A stretch of DNA of 64,000 nt from Microglena sp. YARC. Its lineage: Eukaryota > Chlorophyta > Chlorophyceae > Chlamydomonadales > Chlamydomonadaceae. Location of the stretch: positions 16,126,854-16,190,853 of the forward strand of contig CM039464.1 of assembly GCA_022414725.1 (NCBI GenBank), written 5' to 3'. Shown here one piece after another: positions 1 to 9,206 of the stretch. The notes under the pieces are model-generated. The model was not told where the DNA came from, searched no databases, and saw nothing but the letters and a program-made list of their open reading frames with translations. The position numbers and the translations under genes were made by a program. Within the stretch, counting starts at the first letter, position 1. The number at the start of each line of letters is the position of its first letter.

Positions 1-63
1 AAAAGGGGTTCCAATTATCGAGGAAAAAGGATAGGCACACTCAATCACACCCACACACTCTCT

Positions 64-480
64 GCATCTTGAAAATTGAAAAATGCTACGCCCTGCCAAG
101 GTGCGTGAAGCTGAAGCAAACTCTTCATTTGCTTTCACCGGGGTAGGTTACAGTTGGACTCTCTGCGTCTTGAAATTCGAAAAATGCTACGCCTTGCCAC
201 GGGCGTGAAGCTGAAGCAAACTCTCCGGTCGCTTGCACCGGGGAAGGTAATGATAACGCCTGGTGGGGCGTGGTGTTAAGGGAGCCCGTCGTACGCGGGT
301 AGGAAGTGGTCTTCTACCTCAACTGGACAAGCTACCATCGCGGTTGACAACAACCTGCAATGCCAAGAGCGACCCAAGGGGGAATCAAACCCCCGAATCT
401 TCATCCTCAAAGTTATTTGGTCTACCATTAGACCAATGTATATCACTGAAAGGGGCTTGCACCGGGGAAGGTTACTGTAG
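64..480. repeat. Two and a half copies of a ~95-bp repeat carrying a donor-like edge
   Basis: Two full copies (about 64-150 and 160-250) and a short piece (455-480) share the end CACCGGGGAAG followed by GTAATG or GTTACT, which resembles an exon end plus a 5' splice donor. By analogy with the other arrays in the window this could be the donor-side array of the preceding LanC-like exon, but I cannot recognise that exon in the sequence present. Confidence 0.4.
368..437 (-). tRNA. Degenerate tRNA-like sequence (tRNA pseudogene or SINE head)
   Basis: On the minus strand a D-arm-like hairpin (GGTC stem, loop with TAATGGTA, GACC stem) is followed about 25 nt later by a T-arm-like hairpin (GGGGG stem, TTTGATT loop, CCCCC stem). 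These correspond to the A and B boxes of a RNA polymerase III promoter, with one mismatch in the B box. The acceptor strands do not pair and no clean anticodon stem forms, so this is not a functional tRNA gene as written. A tRNA-derived SINE head is the main alternative. Confidence 0.35.
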
Positions 481-544
481 GTTTTGCTTTTGCAGACCAC
501 TACTGTGCCTGAGCTCGGACTACCGTTCCGTTTGCATTTTCCAA

Positions 545-1525
545 CTCACTCTTAAACACATTGGTTCAAGGCAGAGAGGAAAAACAGCTCCACAAAATTG
601 CTAGACACAAGCTAACGCACTCACACACTTACACACACTCTCTGCTTCTGTCCGACTCACTCATAAAGACACTGGTTCAAGGCAGACAGGAAACATACCA
701 CCACAAAGTTGCTAGACACAACCTAACCCACTCGCTGTGTCTATTCAACACACTGGTTCAAGGCAGACAGGAAAGATGGCATCACAAAGTTGCTAGACAC
801 AAGCTAACACACTGACACTTACACACACTCTCTGCGTCTGTCCAACTCACTCATAAAGACACTGGTTCAAGGCAGACAGGAAACATACCACCACAAAGTT
901 GCTAGACACAAACTAATCCACTCGCTGTGTCTATTCAACACACTGGTTCAAGGCAGACAGGAAAGATAGCACCACAAAAGTGCTAGACACAAGCTAACGC
1001 ATTCACACATACACACACTCTCTGCGTCTGTCCAACTCACTCATAAAGACACTGGTTCAAGGCAGACAGGAAAGATAGCACCACAAAGTTGCTAGGCACA
1101 AGCTAACACACTGACACTTACACACACTCTCTGTGTCTGTCCAACTCACTCATAAAGACACTGGTTCAAGGCAGACAGGAAACATACCACCACATATTTG
1201 CTAGACACAAGCTAATGCACTCACACATACAAACACACTCTCTGCCTCTTTCGAACTCACTCATAAACGCATTGGCTGAAGGCAGACAGGAAAGATAACA
1301 CCACAAACTTGCCAAACACAAGCTAACGCACTCACACGTACACACACTCTCTTTGTCTCTTCAACTCACGCATAAAGCCACTGACTCCTCTGCACAGGGC
1401 TTGGGGCAGTGACATGGGATGAGTAGGAATGCGTACGCCCTGTTAGCTTTGAACCGAGCTACTGGAGACCCCACCCACCTGCCTCTTTCCAAGTCACTCA
1501 TAGAAACACTGACTCCTCTGCACAG
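545..1525. repeat. Acceptor-side tandem array upstream of the LanC-like exon
   Basis: About seven diverged units of alternating length contain CACTCATAAAGACACTGG, then TTCAAGGCAGACAGG and GCTAGACACAAGCTAA, joined by ACACACAC-rich spacers. The unit matches the sequence leading into the real 3' splice site at 1525 (CACTCATAGAAACACTGACT then CCTCTGCACAG), so the array seems to have grown from the intron end. The last unit before the exon carries a broken duplicate of the exon itself (1397-1500). Confidence 0.7.
1397..1500 (+). pseudogene. Broken duplicate of the LanC-like CHG exon
   Basis: This copy follows its own CTCTGCACAG acceptor and matches the first ~35 codons of the exon at 1526 (NAYALLAL, RATGDPTHL). 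The codon that should encode the zinc-ligand cysteine of the CHG motif reads TGA, giving GLGQ-stop-HGM. After PTHL it runs into the flanking repeat and has no donor. If spliced in, it would terminate the protein, so it is a dead exon copy or a poison exon. Confidence 0.7.
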
Positions 1526-1697
1526 GGATTGGGTCTGTGCCATGGGATTAGTGGGAATGCCTACGCCCTTTTGGCTTTGTACCGAGCTACTGGAGACCCC
1601 ACCCATCTGCATCGCGCGCAAAAGTTAGCACTGTTGAGCGCAAGAAACTGGAGGAAGCTGTACGGCACACCAGATCGCCCGATGTCTCTTTATGAAG
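1526..1697 (+). CDS. LanC-like protein, penultimate exon (zinc-binding CHG motif)
   Basis: The exon follows a CTCTGCACAG acceptor and ends at GAAG before the donor GTGCGT, 57 codons plus one base. It contains GLGLCHGISGNAYALLALY, RATGD and TPDRPMSLYEG, the classic C-terminal block of eukaryotic LanC-like proteins, where the CHG cysteine and histidine bind zinc with an earlier cysteine. LanC-like proteins are alpha/alpha-barrel proteins; several eukaryotic ones add glutathione to dehydroamino acids. Only the C-terminal part of the gene is in the window; the rest must lie to the left. It joins in phase to the terminal exon at 4830. Family assignment is firm; activity is not shown by the sequence. 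Confidence 0.88.
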
Positions 1698-2031
1698 GTG
1701 CGTGCTCGTGTTTTATATTTGTGTATGTTTGTGTTTTTGTTATTTAAAATTACATGACATATTTTTGTTTTTGTTATTTTGTTTTGATATTTGTTTTATG
1801 AAGGTGTATGCTCGTGTTTTATAGATATTTTACATTTTATTTTGCTTCTGCTTTTTATTTTTATTTTTATTGTTATTATGGCAATAATGCCTATATTTAT
1901 GAAGGTGCGTGCTCGTGTTTTATATTTGTGCATGTTCGTGTTTTTGTTATTTAAAATTACATTACATATTTTGGTTTTAGTTATTTTGTTTTTTATTTGT
2001 TTTATGAAGGTGCGTGCTCGTGTTGTATACT
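1691..2031. repeat. Donor-side array of the LanC-like exon (4 copies)
   Basis: The segment TTTATGAAG followed by GTGCGTGCTCGTG recurs at about 1690, 1797, 1898 and 2002, separated by T-rich intron sequence. The first copy is the true exon end and splice donor; the next three repeat the last bases of the exon plus the 5' splice site. One copy has GTGTATG instead of GTGCGTG. Confidence 0.8.
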
Positions 2032-2034
2032 TTA

Positions 2035-2098
2035 TACAAGCAAACGGGCTTGCCCCCCTCAACCTCACGCCTCGTAATAAGGAATACTGTTTATTTAT
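2035..2098. repeat. Dispersed GGGCTTGCCCCCCTCAACC repeat, copy 1
   Basis: This shares CAACCTCACGCCTCGTAATA and AAGGAATACTGTTTATTTAT with copies near 3224-3322 and 62270-62345. It is probably one end of an unidentified transposable element. No coding capacity is seen. Confidence 0.5.
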
Positions 2099-2199
2099 AA
2101 CTCTTCGAATTGTGACACCAATTATGTCAAAGCCATATCAGGGGGTTGGCCCCATTGCAGGCAAACGGGCTGCAGTGTTTTTTATTTGTGCGACCCGTC

Positions 2200-2345
2200 G
2201 CCAAATCGGCGACCCAGGTGCGACCACCGTGCGACCCTCAGGTGTGCGAGTTTAGGGCGAAATCGGCCCTTGGTCGCCACAAATGCGACCGCGAGTTAGT
2301 GATTTGTGCTCTGGCTCGCGCCTTGGTCGCACCTGGGTCTCACAG
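2200..2345. repeat. GC-rich imperfect inverted repeat
   Basis: CGACCCAGGTGCGACCA near 2210 is matched on the opposite strand by TGGTCGCACCTGGGTCT near 2324, with further TGTGCGACC and GGTCGC motifs between. It can fold into an imperfect stem-loop. It lies in the last intron of the LanC-like gene and is probably a MITE remnant. Confidence 0.45.
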
Positions 2346-3223
2346 GCCCAGACCAGCCCAGCTAGCTCGCTAGCTCTAAGCGACTTAGCCAGCTCTTGTC
2401 AGAACCGAAAGAACTGAAAGTGACCCCTGAGGCCAACTGCCCAAGCCAGAAAGTACAGTAGTGCAGCCCGTGGAGTTACTCCCGTGTTCCAACTTCCACC
2501 AGGATTGAGGGGTGGGCACCGTTCCTGTCAAGCTTAGTTGGTTGATTTGTTGATTATTGCGCAGGCGGTATCTACCAAGCGCAGTCGCGGCAATGACTAG
2601 TTTGTCCCTCGTCTTCAATCCAGTCGCAACTACTCCTTTCAAACCCGTTAGAAGGGCCATGCGAGTCTATCCGCACCACCCACCCCTCTCCCAACGTCCT
2701 ATCAAAGCACCGCCACCATCTCTAGTTGTCGAATTCATGGGAGAATTCTGACCTTGGGCGCGCCCCCCTCCCCCTCAACCCCTGCCTTAGGGAAATTGCT
2801 TGGACAGAGGTCTAGGCCCCGGGTCTAGGCCATGCCAGCAGAGGTTGCACCAAAACAGAAGACAGGTGTGATGAGGGTGTATGTGTGTGAAGACCCCCCC
2901 ACCCCCCCACACACACCCCACACCCAAATACCCAAATGCTAACACCACAATTGATAGTATCACATTTTGCATGATGTGAAATGATCGAGTAGACCCTTTT
3001 CTTATGATGCTCAAGGAATGTGTATTGATGATAACTTAATAGTGAGTTTGTTTTAGGTTGGCCGGAATGTTGGGGCTAGGTTGTAGTACTAGACCCAGTG
3101 GTTTATTTTCTGTACAATTAGAGGCTTGACAAAGTTGTTACAAACCAGTGTAACATATGTCATACATGTGCAAAATGCATGTTTTCTAAGCCCCCCCCCC
3201 CCCCCCCCCCCCAAAAAAAAACT
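2346..3223. other. Intron middle of the LanC-like gene, no gene recognised
   Basis: The segment holds a GCGCAG acceptor-like site at about 2563 and short open frames on both strands (for example 2385-2660 on the minus strand), none with family resemblance. Around 2895 and 3189 there are poly-C tracts. Nothing here is supported as a gene. Confidence 0.4.
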
Positions 3224-3322
3224 GGGGGCTACGCCCCCGGACCCCCCTTAAAAGTAGCGGCGCTTCACGCCCCCCCCAACCTCACGCCTCATAATAAGGA
3301 GTACTGTTTATTTATGTTTTTT
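3224..3322. repeat. Dispersed repeat, copy 2
   Basis: Starts with GGGGGCTACGCCCCCGGAC and ends with the shared AACCTCACGCCTCATAATAA and AGGAGTACTGTTTATTTATG, followed by a poly-T run. It is the same element family as 2035-2098. Confidence 0.5.
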
Positions 3323-3639
3323 TTTTTTTTTTTTTTAATCTCCAAACAGGCTCCAAAAACGCCCTAAGTTGGTACAAGGTTGTGGTACAGAGCTAGCTGA
3401 TAACATGTTTTGCTTTGCCTGCTTCCCACAACCTGAGAGAACCCAACTCTGAGTATTTATATGTTGAACTGATGTGGTTAGGTAACTTATTAGCAACACA
3501 AGTTTTCTTTGGACTTGAGGTAATTCGTGAAAACCATCCGTACCACTCAGGGTCGGACTTAGGCACTTATGGAGGTTGTATTTATTATGAAATTATTCCT
3601 GACAGTTTTGTAATATTGCCTTTCTTTTTCTGAGGATTT

Positions 3640-3895
3640 GATGGAAGATCCCTCCCGGATGTTGTGGAGTAGGCTTGTCTTGGGCCAGCAATGGCCTGTC
3701 GATGACGATGTAATGCAATGTAATGTAACCTAATGTAATGTAAGGTAAGGTAAGGTAAGGTAAGGTAAGGTAATGTAAGGTAAGGTAATGTAATGTAATG
3801 TAATGTAACCTAATGTAACTTAATGTAACCTAATGTAACCTAATGTAACCTAATGTAATGTAATGTAATGTAATGTAATGTAATGTAATGACGGG
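3640..3895 (+). mobile_element. Short LINE-like 3' end with (TAATG)n tail
   Basis: A ~75-bp block (GGAAGATCCCTCCCGGATG, then CTTGTCTTGGGCCAGCAATG and GCCTGTCGATGACGATG) runs straight into about 180 bp of TAATG/TAAGG pentanucleotides. The same block recurs near 8885-8975 and, inverted, at 62412-62520. A constant end followed by a pentamer tail is typical of target-primed retrotransposons; no ORF remains. Confidence 0.55.
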
Positions 3896-3919
3896 ATGGG
3901 ATGCATTTTATTGTATATT

Positions 3920-4018
3920 CTTGTCTTGTCTTGTCTTGTCTTGTCTTGTCTTGTCTTGTCTTGTCTTGTCTTGTCTTGTCTTGTCATGTCTCGTCTCGTC
4001 TCGTCTCGTCTCGTCTTG
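3920..4018. repeat. (CTTGT)n and (CTCGT)n microsatellite
   Basis: About 14 CTTGT pentamers grade into five CTCGT pentamers. The translated frames across it are repeat artefacts. Confidence 0.95.
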
Positions 4019-4331
4019 AATGCAGAAGCAATATTAGCCAGATGCATAACTTCGTCGTTTCTTGACAGGTTCAAGGCACTTCCTAAAATATCGCACGTAT
4101 ACCCTGTGTGTACTGTAATTATCACAGCTAAATGTACGCCGCTGTGCTCATCTCTATCTCTGAGCACCACGTTTATCCAAGCACTGTTTCATTTTGTGGC
4201 TACGCATGGCAGTTACCCTCCAGCTTCAATAGCTAGCCACTGGGCCAAACCCAATGCTTGCAGCTGCATTGGAATACTTGAAATATCAGCTTTCAGATGC
4301 ACTAGCTAGCTCCAGGTTTGGCCCAAAGACA

Positions 4332-4475
4332 GGGAAAGGGAGCTGCCTAGAAGCTACTACTCGTAGCAAAAAAAAAAAGTGATCTGAGAGTCGACATGAG
4401 AGAAAGGGAGCTGCCTAGACGCTGCTACTCGTAGCAAAAAAAAAGAAACAGTAATTTGAGGGTCAACATGAGAGA
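4332..4475 (-). repeat. Two diverged, inverted copies of the 90-bp minisatellite unit
   Basis: GGGAGCTGCCTAGAAGCTAC with TACTCGTAGC recurs twice, about 75 bp apart, and matches the reverse complement of the 90-bp unit at 11.59-16.29 kb (GAGCTGCCTAGAAGCTGCTG, CTCGTAGCAGG). A-runs replace the middle of the unit. It is an old relative of that array in another intron. Confidence 0.6.
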
Positions 4476-4619
4476 GGTCGCACGGGGCCAAGGAGTTCAA
4501 CCTCAGAGCTTTTCTTTTTGGCTTTTATATGCAGCTTCTGGGTGTTTTTGCCCCACCCCCACCCCCCACCCCACCCCACCCCACTAACGGGGGCCCTGGG
4601 TTAGTGATACAGTGATTAT

Positions 4620-4829
4620 TTAATTCCCCAAATAGGTTGAAGGTGCTCTTTGTGCTCACGCAGGCTTACGTGGTGCCATGTATTCTTTAGCCTGTCTATG
4701 ACAATAACGTAATGGAATGTAATGGAGCATAATAGAACGTAATGGAACATCATGGAGCACAGTGGAACGTAATTTTACGGAATGGAAAGTAATGCAAATA
4801 GGCTGAAGGGACTATTCATGCTCTTGCAG
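4620..4829. repeat. Acceptor-side duplicate of the LanC-like terminal exon
   Basis: AGGTTGAAGGTGCTC, then TTTGTGCTCACGCAG and GCTTACGTGGTGCCATGT near 4635-4682, duplicates the acceptor and exon start at 4801-4850 (CATGCTCTTGCAG, GCTTGTGTGGTGCCATGT). A (TAATGGAACG)-like tract separates the two. The first copy loses the frame after about 20 bases. Confidence 0.65.
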
Positions 4830-4936
4830 GCTTGTGTGGTGCCATGTGCTTGTGGTCATCCATTCTCGCTCCAAGTGGCCAAGTCAGCAAAGCTGGAGGT
4901 CTCCCTGGATACGAGCTGCTACATACCGCAATCTAG
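4830..4936 (+). CDS. LanC-like protein, terminal exon with stop codon
   Basis: The exon follows a CTCTTGCAG acceptor. Read in the phase left by the exon at 1526-1697 it gives YEG + LCGAMCLWSSILAPSG, then GGLPGYELLHTAI and TAG. LanC-like proteins typically end with EG-x-x-G-x-x-x-x-x-x-D/S-L-x-x-P...FPGYEL, so the C-terminus matches in order and spacing. The 35 codons including the stop are open throughout. The intron is 3.1 kb. The last ~40 bases, with the stop codon, are repeated downstream in what should be the 3' UTR. Confidence 0.85.
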
Positions 4937-5200
4937 TGTTTGAAATGGGTTTGGGACCAATCTTTATTTTGAGATCTTACTGGTTAAGCATGGGGTATTG
5001 GGGTCTACCTGGTTCGAGCTGCTACATACTGCAATCTAGTGTTTGAAATGGGTTTGGGACCAATCCTGCTTTTGAGATCTTACTCATTAAGCATGGGGTC
5101 TCCCGGAATACGAGCTGCTACATACCGGAATTTAGTGTTTGGAAAGTTGAATCGTTGTTATTGTGTAAAAATTGTATTGGTTGAGCATGGGGTCCGGATG
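4937..5200. repeat. Tandem copies of the LanC-like C-terminus and 3' flank
   Basis: Two further copies of GAGCTGCTACATAC..GCAATCTAG, followed by TGTTTGAAATGGGTTTGGGA, repeat with a period of about 120 bp. Each copy keeps an in-frame-like TAG. They probably form part of the 3' UTR or downstream region. Confidence 0.7.
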
Positions 5201-5462
5201 GGGTCCCCCTTATTTATTGTTTTTGCAGTTCGAGTTGTTTTTTAAATGTGCGATTAGAATCGCAAAAACAATGTATCTCTGTGGGTCAAACTGAGGGCCT
5301 CAGTCGGTAAATCGATTGTTTGGGGCTTAGTTCACCAGTTAGGTGCTTCGGACATGTAATGGTGGGGGTCAGGGTACTTCAGGAGGACCCCCGGCTCTGC
5401 TGCCTGAGACGCAACCAATTGCATAGCCTGCGTCCTGCGTCGCAACAGGCCCGTCCTTCTAG

Positions 5463-6104
5463 TCATCTGAACCTCTCCACAAGCTAGGATCCAGTAAAAA
5501 CCTCAACATTTTGGAGGCTGTTGATGCCGAAGGTATTATGTCTGAAGTTTTTGAGTCATGGAGGTTTAAGTACCCAAGTGACACCAATGCAGTCAGAGAC
5601 AATCCTGATGAGAGAAGGGTTGGCTTTAAGTGCCTCCGATACCAGAAATGGTTCGCGGCCAACAGCAATGATGAGAATGGCTTGATTCCCTTTACATCTG
5701 CCTTACATAAGCAGGATCATATTCGTTCTATAGCACAGTTTAGAATGGGTTCCCATTGGCTGAACACAGAAAGAATGAGGGTGGTGGATAGAGCACACAT
5801 CCCTCGTTCAATGAGACACTGTCAAATGTGTGGGTTCCAAAAACCTGAGGATGTAATGCATATGTTTGAGTGCCCTTTTTATAATGATATTCGCCTCCGC
5901 TACCAGAAGCTGTTTACAGATATTTATAGGCATGTCCATGAGGATACCGACTTAACCGTATGGAATGTGGAATTCTGCGATTCCACATTCAGAACCTTTA
6001 TGAATGGAAATGGCACTAAGACTTTCTGGAGCAACCTAGCCGACTATCTTTCTACTTGTAGAAGAGCAAGACAGGAAGCCCTGGACTGCTTAGTGGCACC
6101 GTAA
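5463..6104 (+). CDS. LINE retrotransposon ORF2 C-terminus with zf-RVT zinc knuckle (5'-truncated)
   Basis: The frame opens after a TAG at 5460 and runs 213 codons to TAA. It ends with a CCHC zinc-binding domain (RHCQMCGFQKPEDVMHMFEC, pattern C-x2-C-x9-H-x3-C) as found after the RNase H/reverse transcriptase region of plant and algal LINEs. The catalytic reverse transcriptase part is absent, so this is a 5'-truncated copy. The 3' UTR follows at once (to about 6356) with an ATGTA tail. It is nearly identical to the inverted copy at 19.3-20.2 kb, so both are recent insertions. Confidence 0.75.
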   Translation, partial: SSEPLHKLGSSKNLNILEAVDAEGIMSEVFESWRFKYPSDTNAVRDNPDERRVGFKCLRYQKWFAANSNDENGLIPFTSALHKQDHIRSIAQFRMGSHWLNTERMRVVDRAHIPRSMRHCQMCGFQKPEDVMHMFECPFYNDIRLRYQKLFTDIYRHVHEDTDLTVWNVEFCDSTFRTFMNGNGTKTFWSNLADYLSTCRRARQEALDCLVAP

Positions 6105-6380
6105 TTTATTATCCTTTTTTTTCTTCTTGTGACTTCTCATTTGTTAGCTTCTTACCTCCGCCACTGTAAGTGGTTGAGATCTGGGTCCTGCTCTAGGGGG
6201 TTTAATACCTACGCCACCAAAACGGTGGTTGGGAGTTTGGTTTGTTTGTCCTCAACACACCCCTGATGTAATGGGGTTTTTTGCTTTGTGGGTGCTTTTT
6301 CTTTTTGTTTAAAGCACAGAGTCTCAGACACCCTCGCGGTGTCAAGTAGACTTTAACATGTAATGTAATGTAATGTAATG
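6105..6380 (+). mobile_element. 3' UTR and short (ATGTA)n tail of the LINE
   Basis: The UTR carries a conserved inverted element (ACGCCACCAAAACGGTGG) and ends CAAGTAGACTTTAAC before four ATGTA pentamers. The same UTR is found inverted at 7196-7440 and 19621-19880, which fixes the 3' end of the family. Confidence 0.75.
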
Positions 6381-6738
6381 TTGCGTCCTGCAACGCAACG
6401 GAACGGACGTTGCGTCTGCGACGGAGGACGCAGCGTCCTGGACAACCCTGCTGGGGGTGGGAGCCGGGCGTGGGAGATTTGGAGGAGTGCCAGTCGACTT
6501 GGGTTGCCCCCCATTAGTCCGTTGGCAAAGAATTCGCCGTCGAGATTACGATAACATTGGCACGATCTTCTAGGTATAGCGGCGGGGTCAACACTGTTAC
6601 GCTTTATTCTTTCGCCTTTTACTAAAGAATACCGAGCGTTGACTCCGCATAGCCGCATTCTCTATTTTTGGGTCCCTAACCGGAACCTCCCAAGCAATCA
6701 AACGCACCAACATGGTCTTGCAAACTTAGGTTGGACAG
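6381..6738. other. Unassigned spacer
   Basis: It includes a short direct/inverted motif family (TTGCGTCCTGCAACGCAACG and GACGGAGGACGCAGCG) that also occurs just 5' of the LINE at 5400-5450, perhaps the interrupted target. The open frame 6353-6658 on the minus strand has no recognisable domain. Confidence 0.3.
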
Positions 6739-6820
6739 TGTTGGACCATACAGGCTGCGAGTGTCTTCTGGACATCTAGCTAGCTGTCCAGAAGACACTC
6801 GCAGCCTGTATGGTTCAACA
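6739..6820. repeat. 82-nt near-perfect hairpin
   Basis: Two 36-nt arms (TGTTGGACCATACAGGCTGC.. and its complement) pair with one mismatch around a ten-base loop TCTAGCTAGC. A partial third arm with a second small hairpin lies at 6861-6914. It could be a tiny MITE or a small-RNA precursor-like fold. Confidence 0.7.
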
Positions 6821-6860
6821 ATAACGCATTTCTCGAGTGTGAGATTAGATGATTACCCAG

Positions 6861-6914
6861 CGGACATCTAGCTAGATGTCCAGAAGACACTCGCAGCCTG
6901 TATGGTTCAACATA
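6861..6914. repeat. Partial second copy of the hairpin
   Basis: GGACATCTAGCTAGATGTCC forms its own palindrome and is followed by the same right arm (AGAAGACACTCGCAGCCTG) as the hairpin at 6739-6820. Confidence 0.65.
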
Positions 6915-7195
6915 CAGCTCCAGTGGGCAGCTGTCCCACCACCCCACTACCGGTACATGGAGCTAAGATTCCCTCTATCCAAGTCCGAGTAAATCCTTGG
7001 CAAATGTGGCCACCTTTGAACTGTATCATCAAACCGATTGAGTTGCTTTAGCGCTGCTTATTTGTGTGCTAGATTGTACCATGTATTTATGTTGTAACAA
7101 TCCAGGGGTAGCTCAATAGGGACTTGCCCAACCTTGTAAACAGGATTACAGAATGAGCTGAGATGAAAATAACTGATTACAACTGATTACATGAT

Positions 7196-7440
7196 AATGT
7201 CTACTCGACACCACGAGGGTGTATGAGACTCTGTGCTTAGACAAAAAGAAAAAGCATCCGCAAAGCAAGAAAACCATTACATCAGGGGTGTGTCGAGGAC
7301 AAACAAACCATACTCCCAACCACCGTTTTGGTGGCGTAGGTATGAAAACCCCAGAGCAGGACCCAGATATCAACCACAAACAGTGGCGGAGGTAAGAAGC
7401 TAAAACACGAGAAGTCACAAACTGATGAACTGAACACCAA
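7196..7440 (-). mobile_element. LINE 3' UTR fragment, inverted
   Basis: This is a diverged, severely 5'-truncated copy of the LINE 3' end (ACACCACGAGGGTGTATGAG, CCACCGTTTTGGTGGCGTAG). No ORF remains and it lacks a long pentamer tail, so it is older than the copies at 5.5 and 19.3 kb. Confidence 0.7.
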
Positions 7441-8099
7441 ATAATACTTTTACCGACGGAGGCCCCGAGTTCGTGTTGCAGTGATAATTTAATTTTACGA
7501 CTATATTTTGTGCTAGATTGGGCCTGACACCCTCTTGAGTTTTTGTGATCACGCCACGTAGGCCTGTCATTCACTCGTCCTCAATGTCAACTCAGATCAC
7601 AACCTGATGATCGATGAAGGTGAGGCAATACGAATATTTTCTACATCCTTATTCCCTGTTTCCTTGCAAACTCCTGGAGGCTGGAGTCGCACTCCACCTA
7701 CTTTAATTTATGAATTGGCTTGAATGAACTGGTGCAGATTTTTCAGCCATCTCTGGGATGCTCACCGTCTTCCATCTTTCTTTCACTTTCTGAACGCTCT
7801 TCAGCTGCCATCAACCTTTACCTGTTGTTACATAGCATCGCCATATACAAATATTTCTTCATTTCCCTTCTTTGCAAACGCCTGGAGGCTGAGTCGGCTC
7901 CTCCCACTTCAATTTCTGAACGCTCACCTATAGCCACTAATATATGACATCGTCGTAGACAGGCCAGCATACGCAGTGCTGTACACCCATCCCAGCATAC
8001 CAATTCTGCGGAGTGCGCATTGCGCAGAGGTGACAGCAGCCTCGACTTTCGCGCACATCGCTCCTCACTCCTCAGTGACCGCTCGAATTGAAGCCTGAG
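7441..8099. other. Low-repeat spacer, possible start region of the BTB gene
   Basis: A duplicated motif (TTGCAAACTCCTGGAGGCTG near 7662; TTGCAAACGCCTGGAGGCTG near 7872) is visible. I could not find a convincing first exon of the downstream BTB gene here. Confidence 0.3.
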
Positions 8100-8309
8100 T
8101 CAGCAAGAAGTCGGGAGCATGCATACAACGCATTTTGGCCTCGATCCTGTCAGCACCGTCATGACATGACTAGCTGCTACTTCACACGCACACTGAAAAC
8201 AGATATCAAGACCAGCCCCGGTATTAGCATTTTTTCTTTTGGAATGTTCGACTGATATCAGCTGGTACCGACAAATCGGGCAATAACGGTGCGTGCCTTC
8301 ATTTTGCAA
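8100..8309 (-). CDS. Small cysteine-rich ORF, unrecognised
   Basis: A 69-codon minus-strand frame in a low-repeat stretch encodes CPIC near its start, CFQCAC in the middle and CVVC near its end. This cysteine spacing is compatible with a zinc-ribbon or RING-like fold, but I recognise no family. It may be an exon, a transposon remnant or chance. Start chosen at the only upstream ATG; no splice sites were verified. Confidence 0.25.
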   Translation of the reverse strand: MQNEGTHRYCPICRYQLISVEHSKRKNANTGAGLDICFQCACEVAASHVMTVLTGSRPKCVVCMLPTSC

Positions 8310-8884
8310 TCAACCCACGCGCATGCTGCCTTCTAATATTTCCCTTAACTGCGCAACCTGTCCTACAAAGGAAAAACCTACATTTGCTCTACGTTTCCAG
8401 AACTTTAAGTAAGTTCAGACAGAATTAGATAACAGCATTATTTGCGACGATTCTTTCCTCTCTTGATTTGACCCATCCTTCCATGAATCCAAGGCAAAAT
8501 CTGCCTCACTACCGCAATTCACTCAGGCCATTCTTAGATAAAGGTGGGCTGTCACTGAGTGCGACCCTGCCCAGGGCTTGGTATTCAACCATTGAAGTGC
8601 TGATTGCGATTTACCTCTAGAATCAAGCTTGTAATACACGCGAATACTTCAGACCCAAATCCTTAAAATCCCACGCACTCGATCAAGGTCTAATGTCTTT
8701 CCAAATTTTCTACGGCCTTATTGCTAGCCCTGGTGGTGTCTTCAATTCTGGTCACAAATATTTAGGTCAGGTCAGAGGCTTGATCATCACCTTGGCAAAT
8801 AAACTGCCTGATTAGTGGACATTTTGCATCACTTTCTTGCTTTCTGGCTTCTTTGCACCTTTGCTTTATTGCTTGTGCCCTGTG
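8310..8884. other. Spacer, nothing recognised
   Basis: Non-repetitive sequence without an ORF or splice-site pattern that I can support. Confidence 0.4.
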
Positions 8885-8975
8885 ATTTTGAGAATGGTTG
8901 GAAGACCCCCCGGAAGTGATAGAGAGGGGCTTGCCTTGGGCCAAATATGGCCTGCCTATGACAATGGAATGCATA
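8885..8975 (+). mobile_element. Short LINE-like 3' end, second copy
   Basis: GGTTGGAAGACCCCCCGGAA, GGCTTGCCTTGGGCCAAATA and GCCTGCCTATGACAATGG match the block before the pentamer tail at 3640 and the inverted copy at 62412-62520. The tail here is almost gone. Confidence 0.55.
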
Positions 8976-9036
8976 CTACCCACGTTTACTGTGTCTCCAG
9001 ACGGTGAATAGCCTGGAGGCTGGTAGACCATGCAAT

Positions 9037-9039
<3 letters not shown>

Positions 9040-9121
<82 letters not shown>
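9040..9121. repeat. (CT)n(CA)n compound microsatellite
   Basis: About 28 CT dinucleotides switch directly to about 13 CA dinucleotides. Confidence 0.95.
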
Positions 9122-9123
<2 letters not shown>

Positions 9124-9206
9124 AGATCGGTGGCTCGCTTGATCGTGACAGTCATTCAGGAGTAGTAGGAGTCAACTGAGTCTGTTGGCTTTGATTCCTA
9201 ATGATC

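Noticed and set aside
2140..2255. Alternative LanC-like terminal exon after CCATTGCAG (GKRAAVFFICATRR)
   Set aside because: The phase fits, but the sequence belongs to a dispersed repeat and the exon at 4830 matches the family C-terminus far better.
2385..2660. 91-codon minus-strand frame starting MALLTGLKGVVATG
   Set aside because: No family resemblance, no splice evidence, inside an intron of the LanC-like gene.
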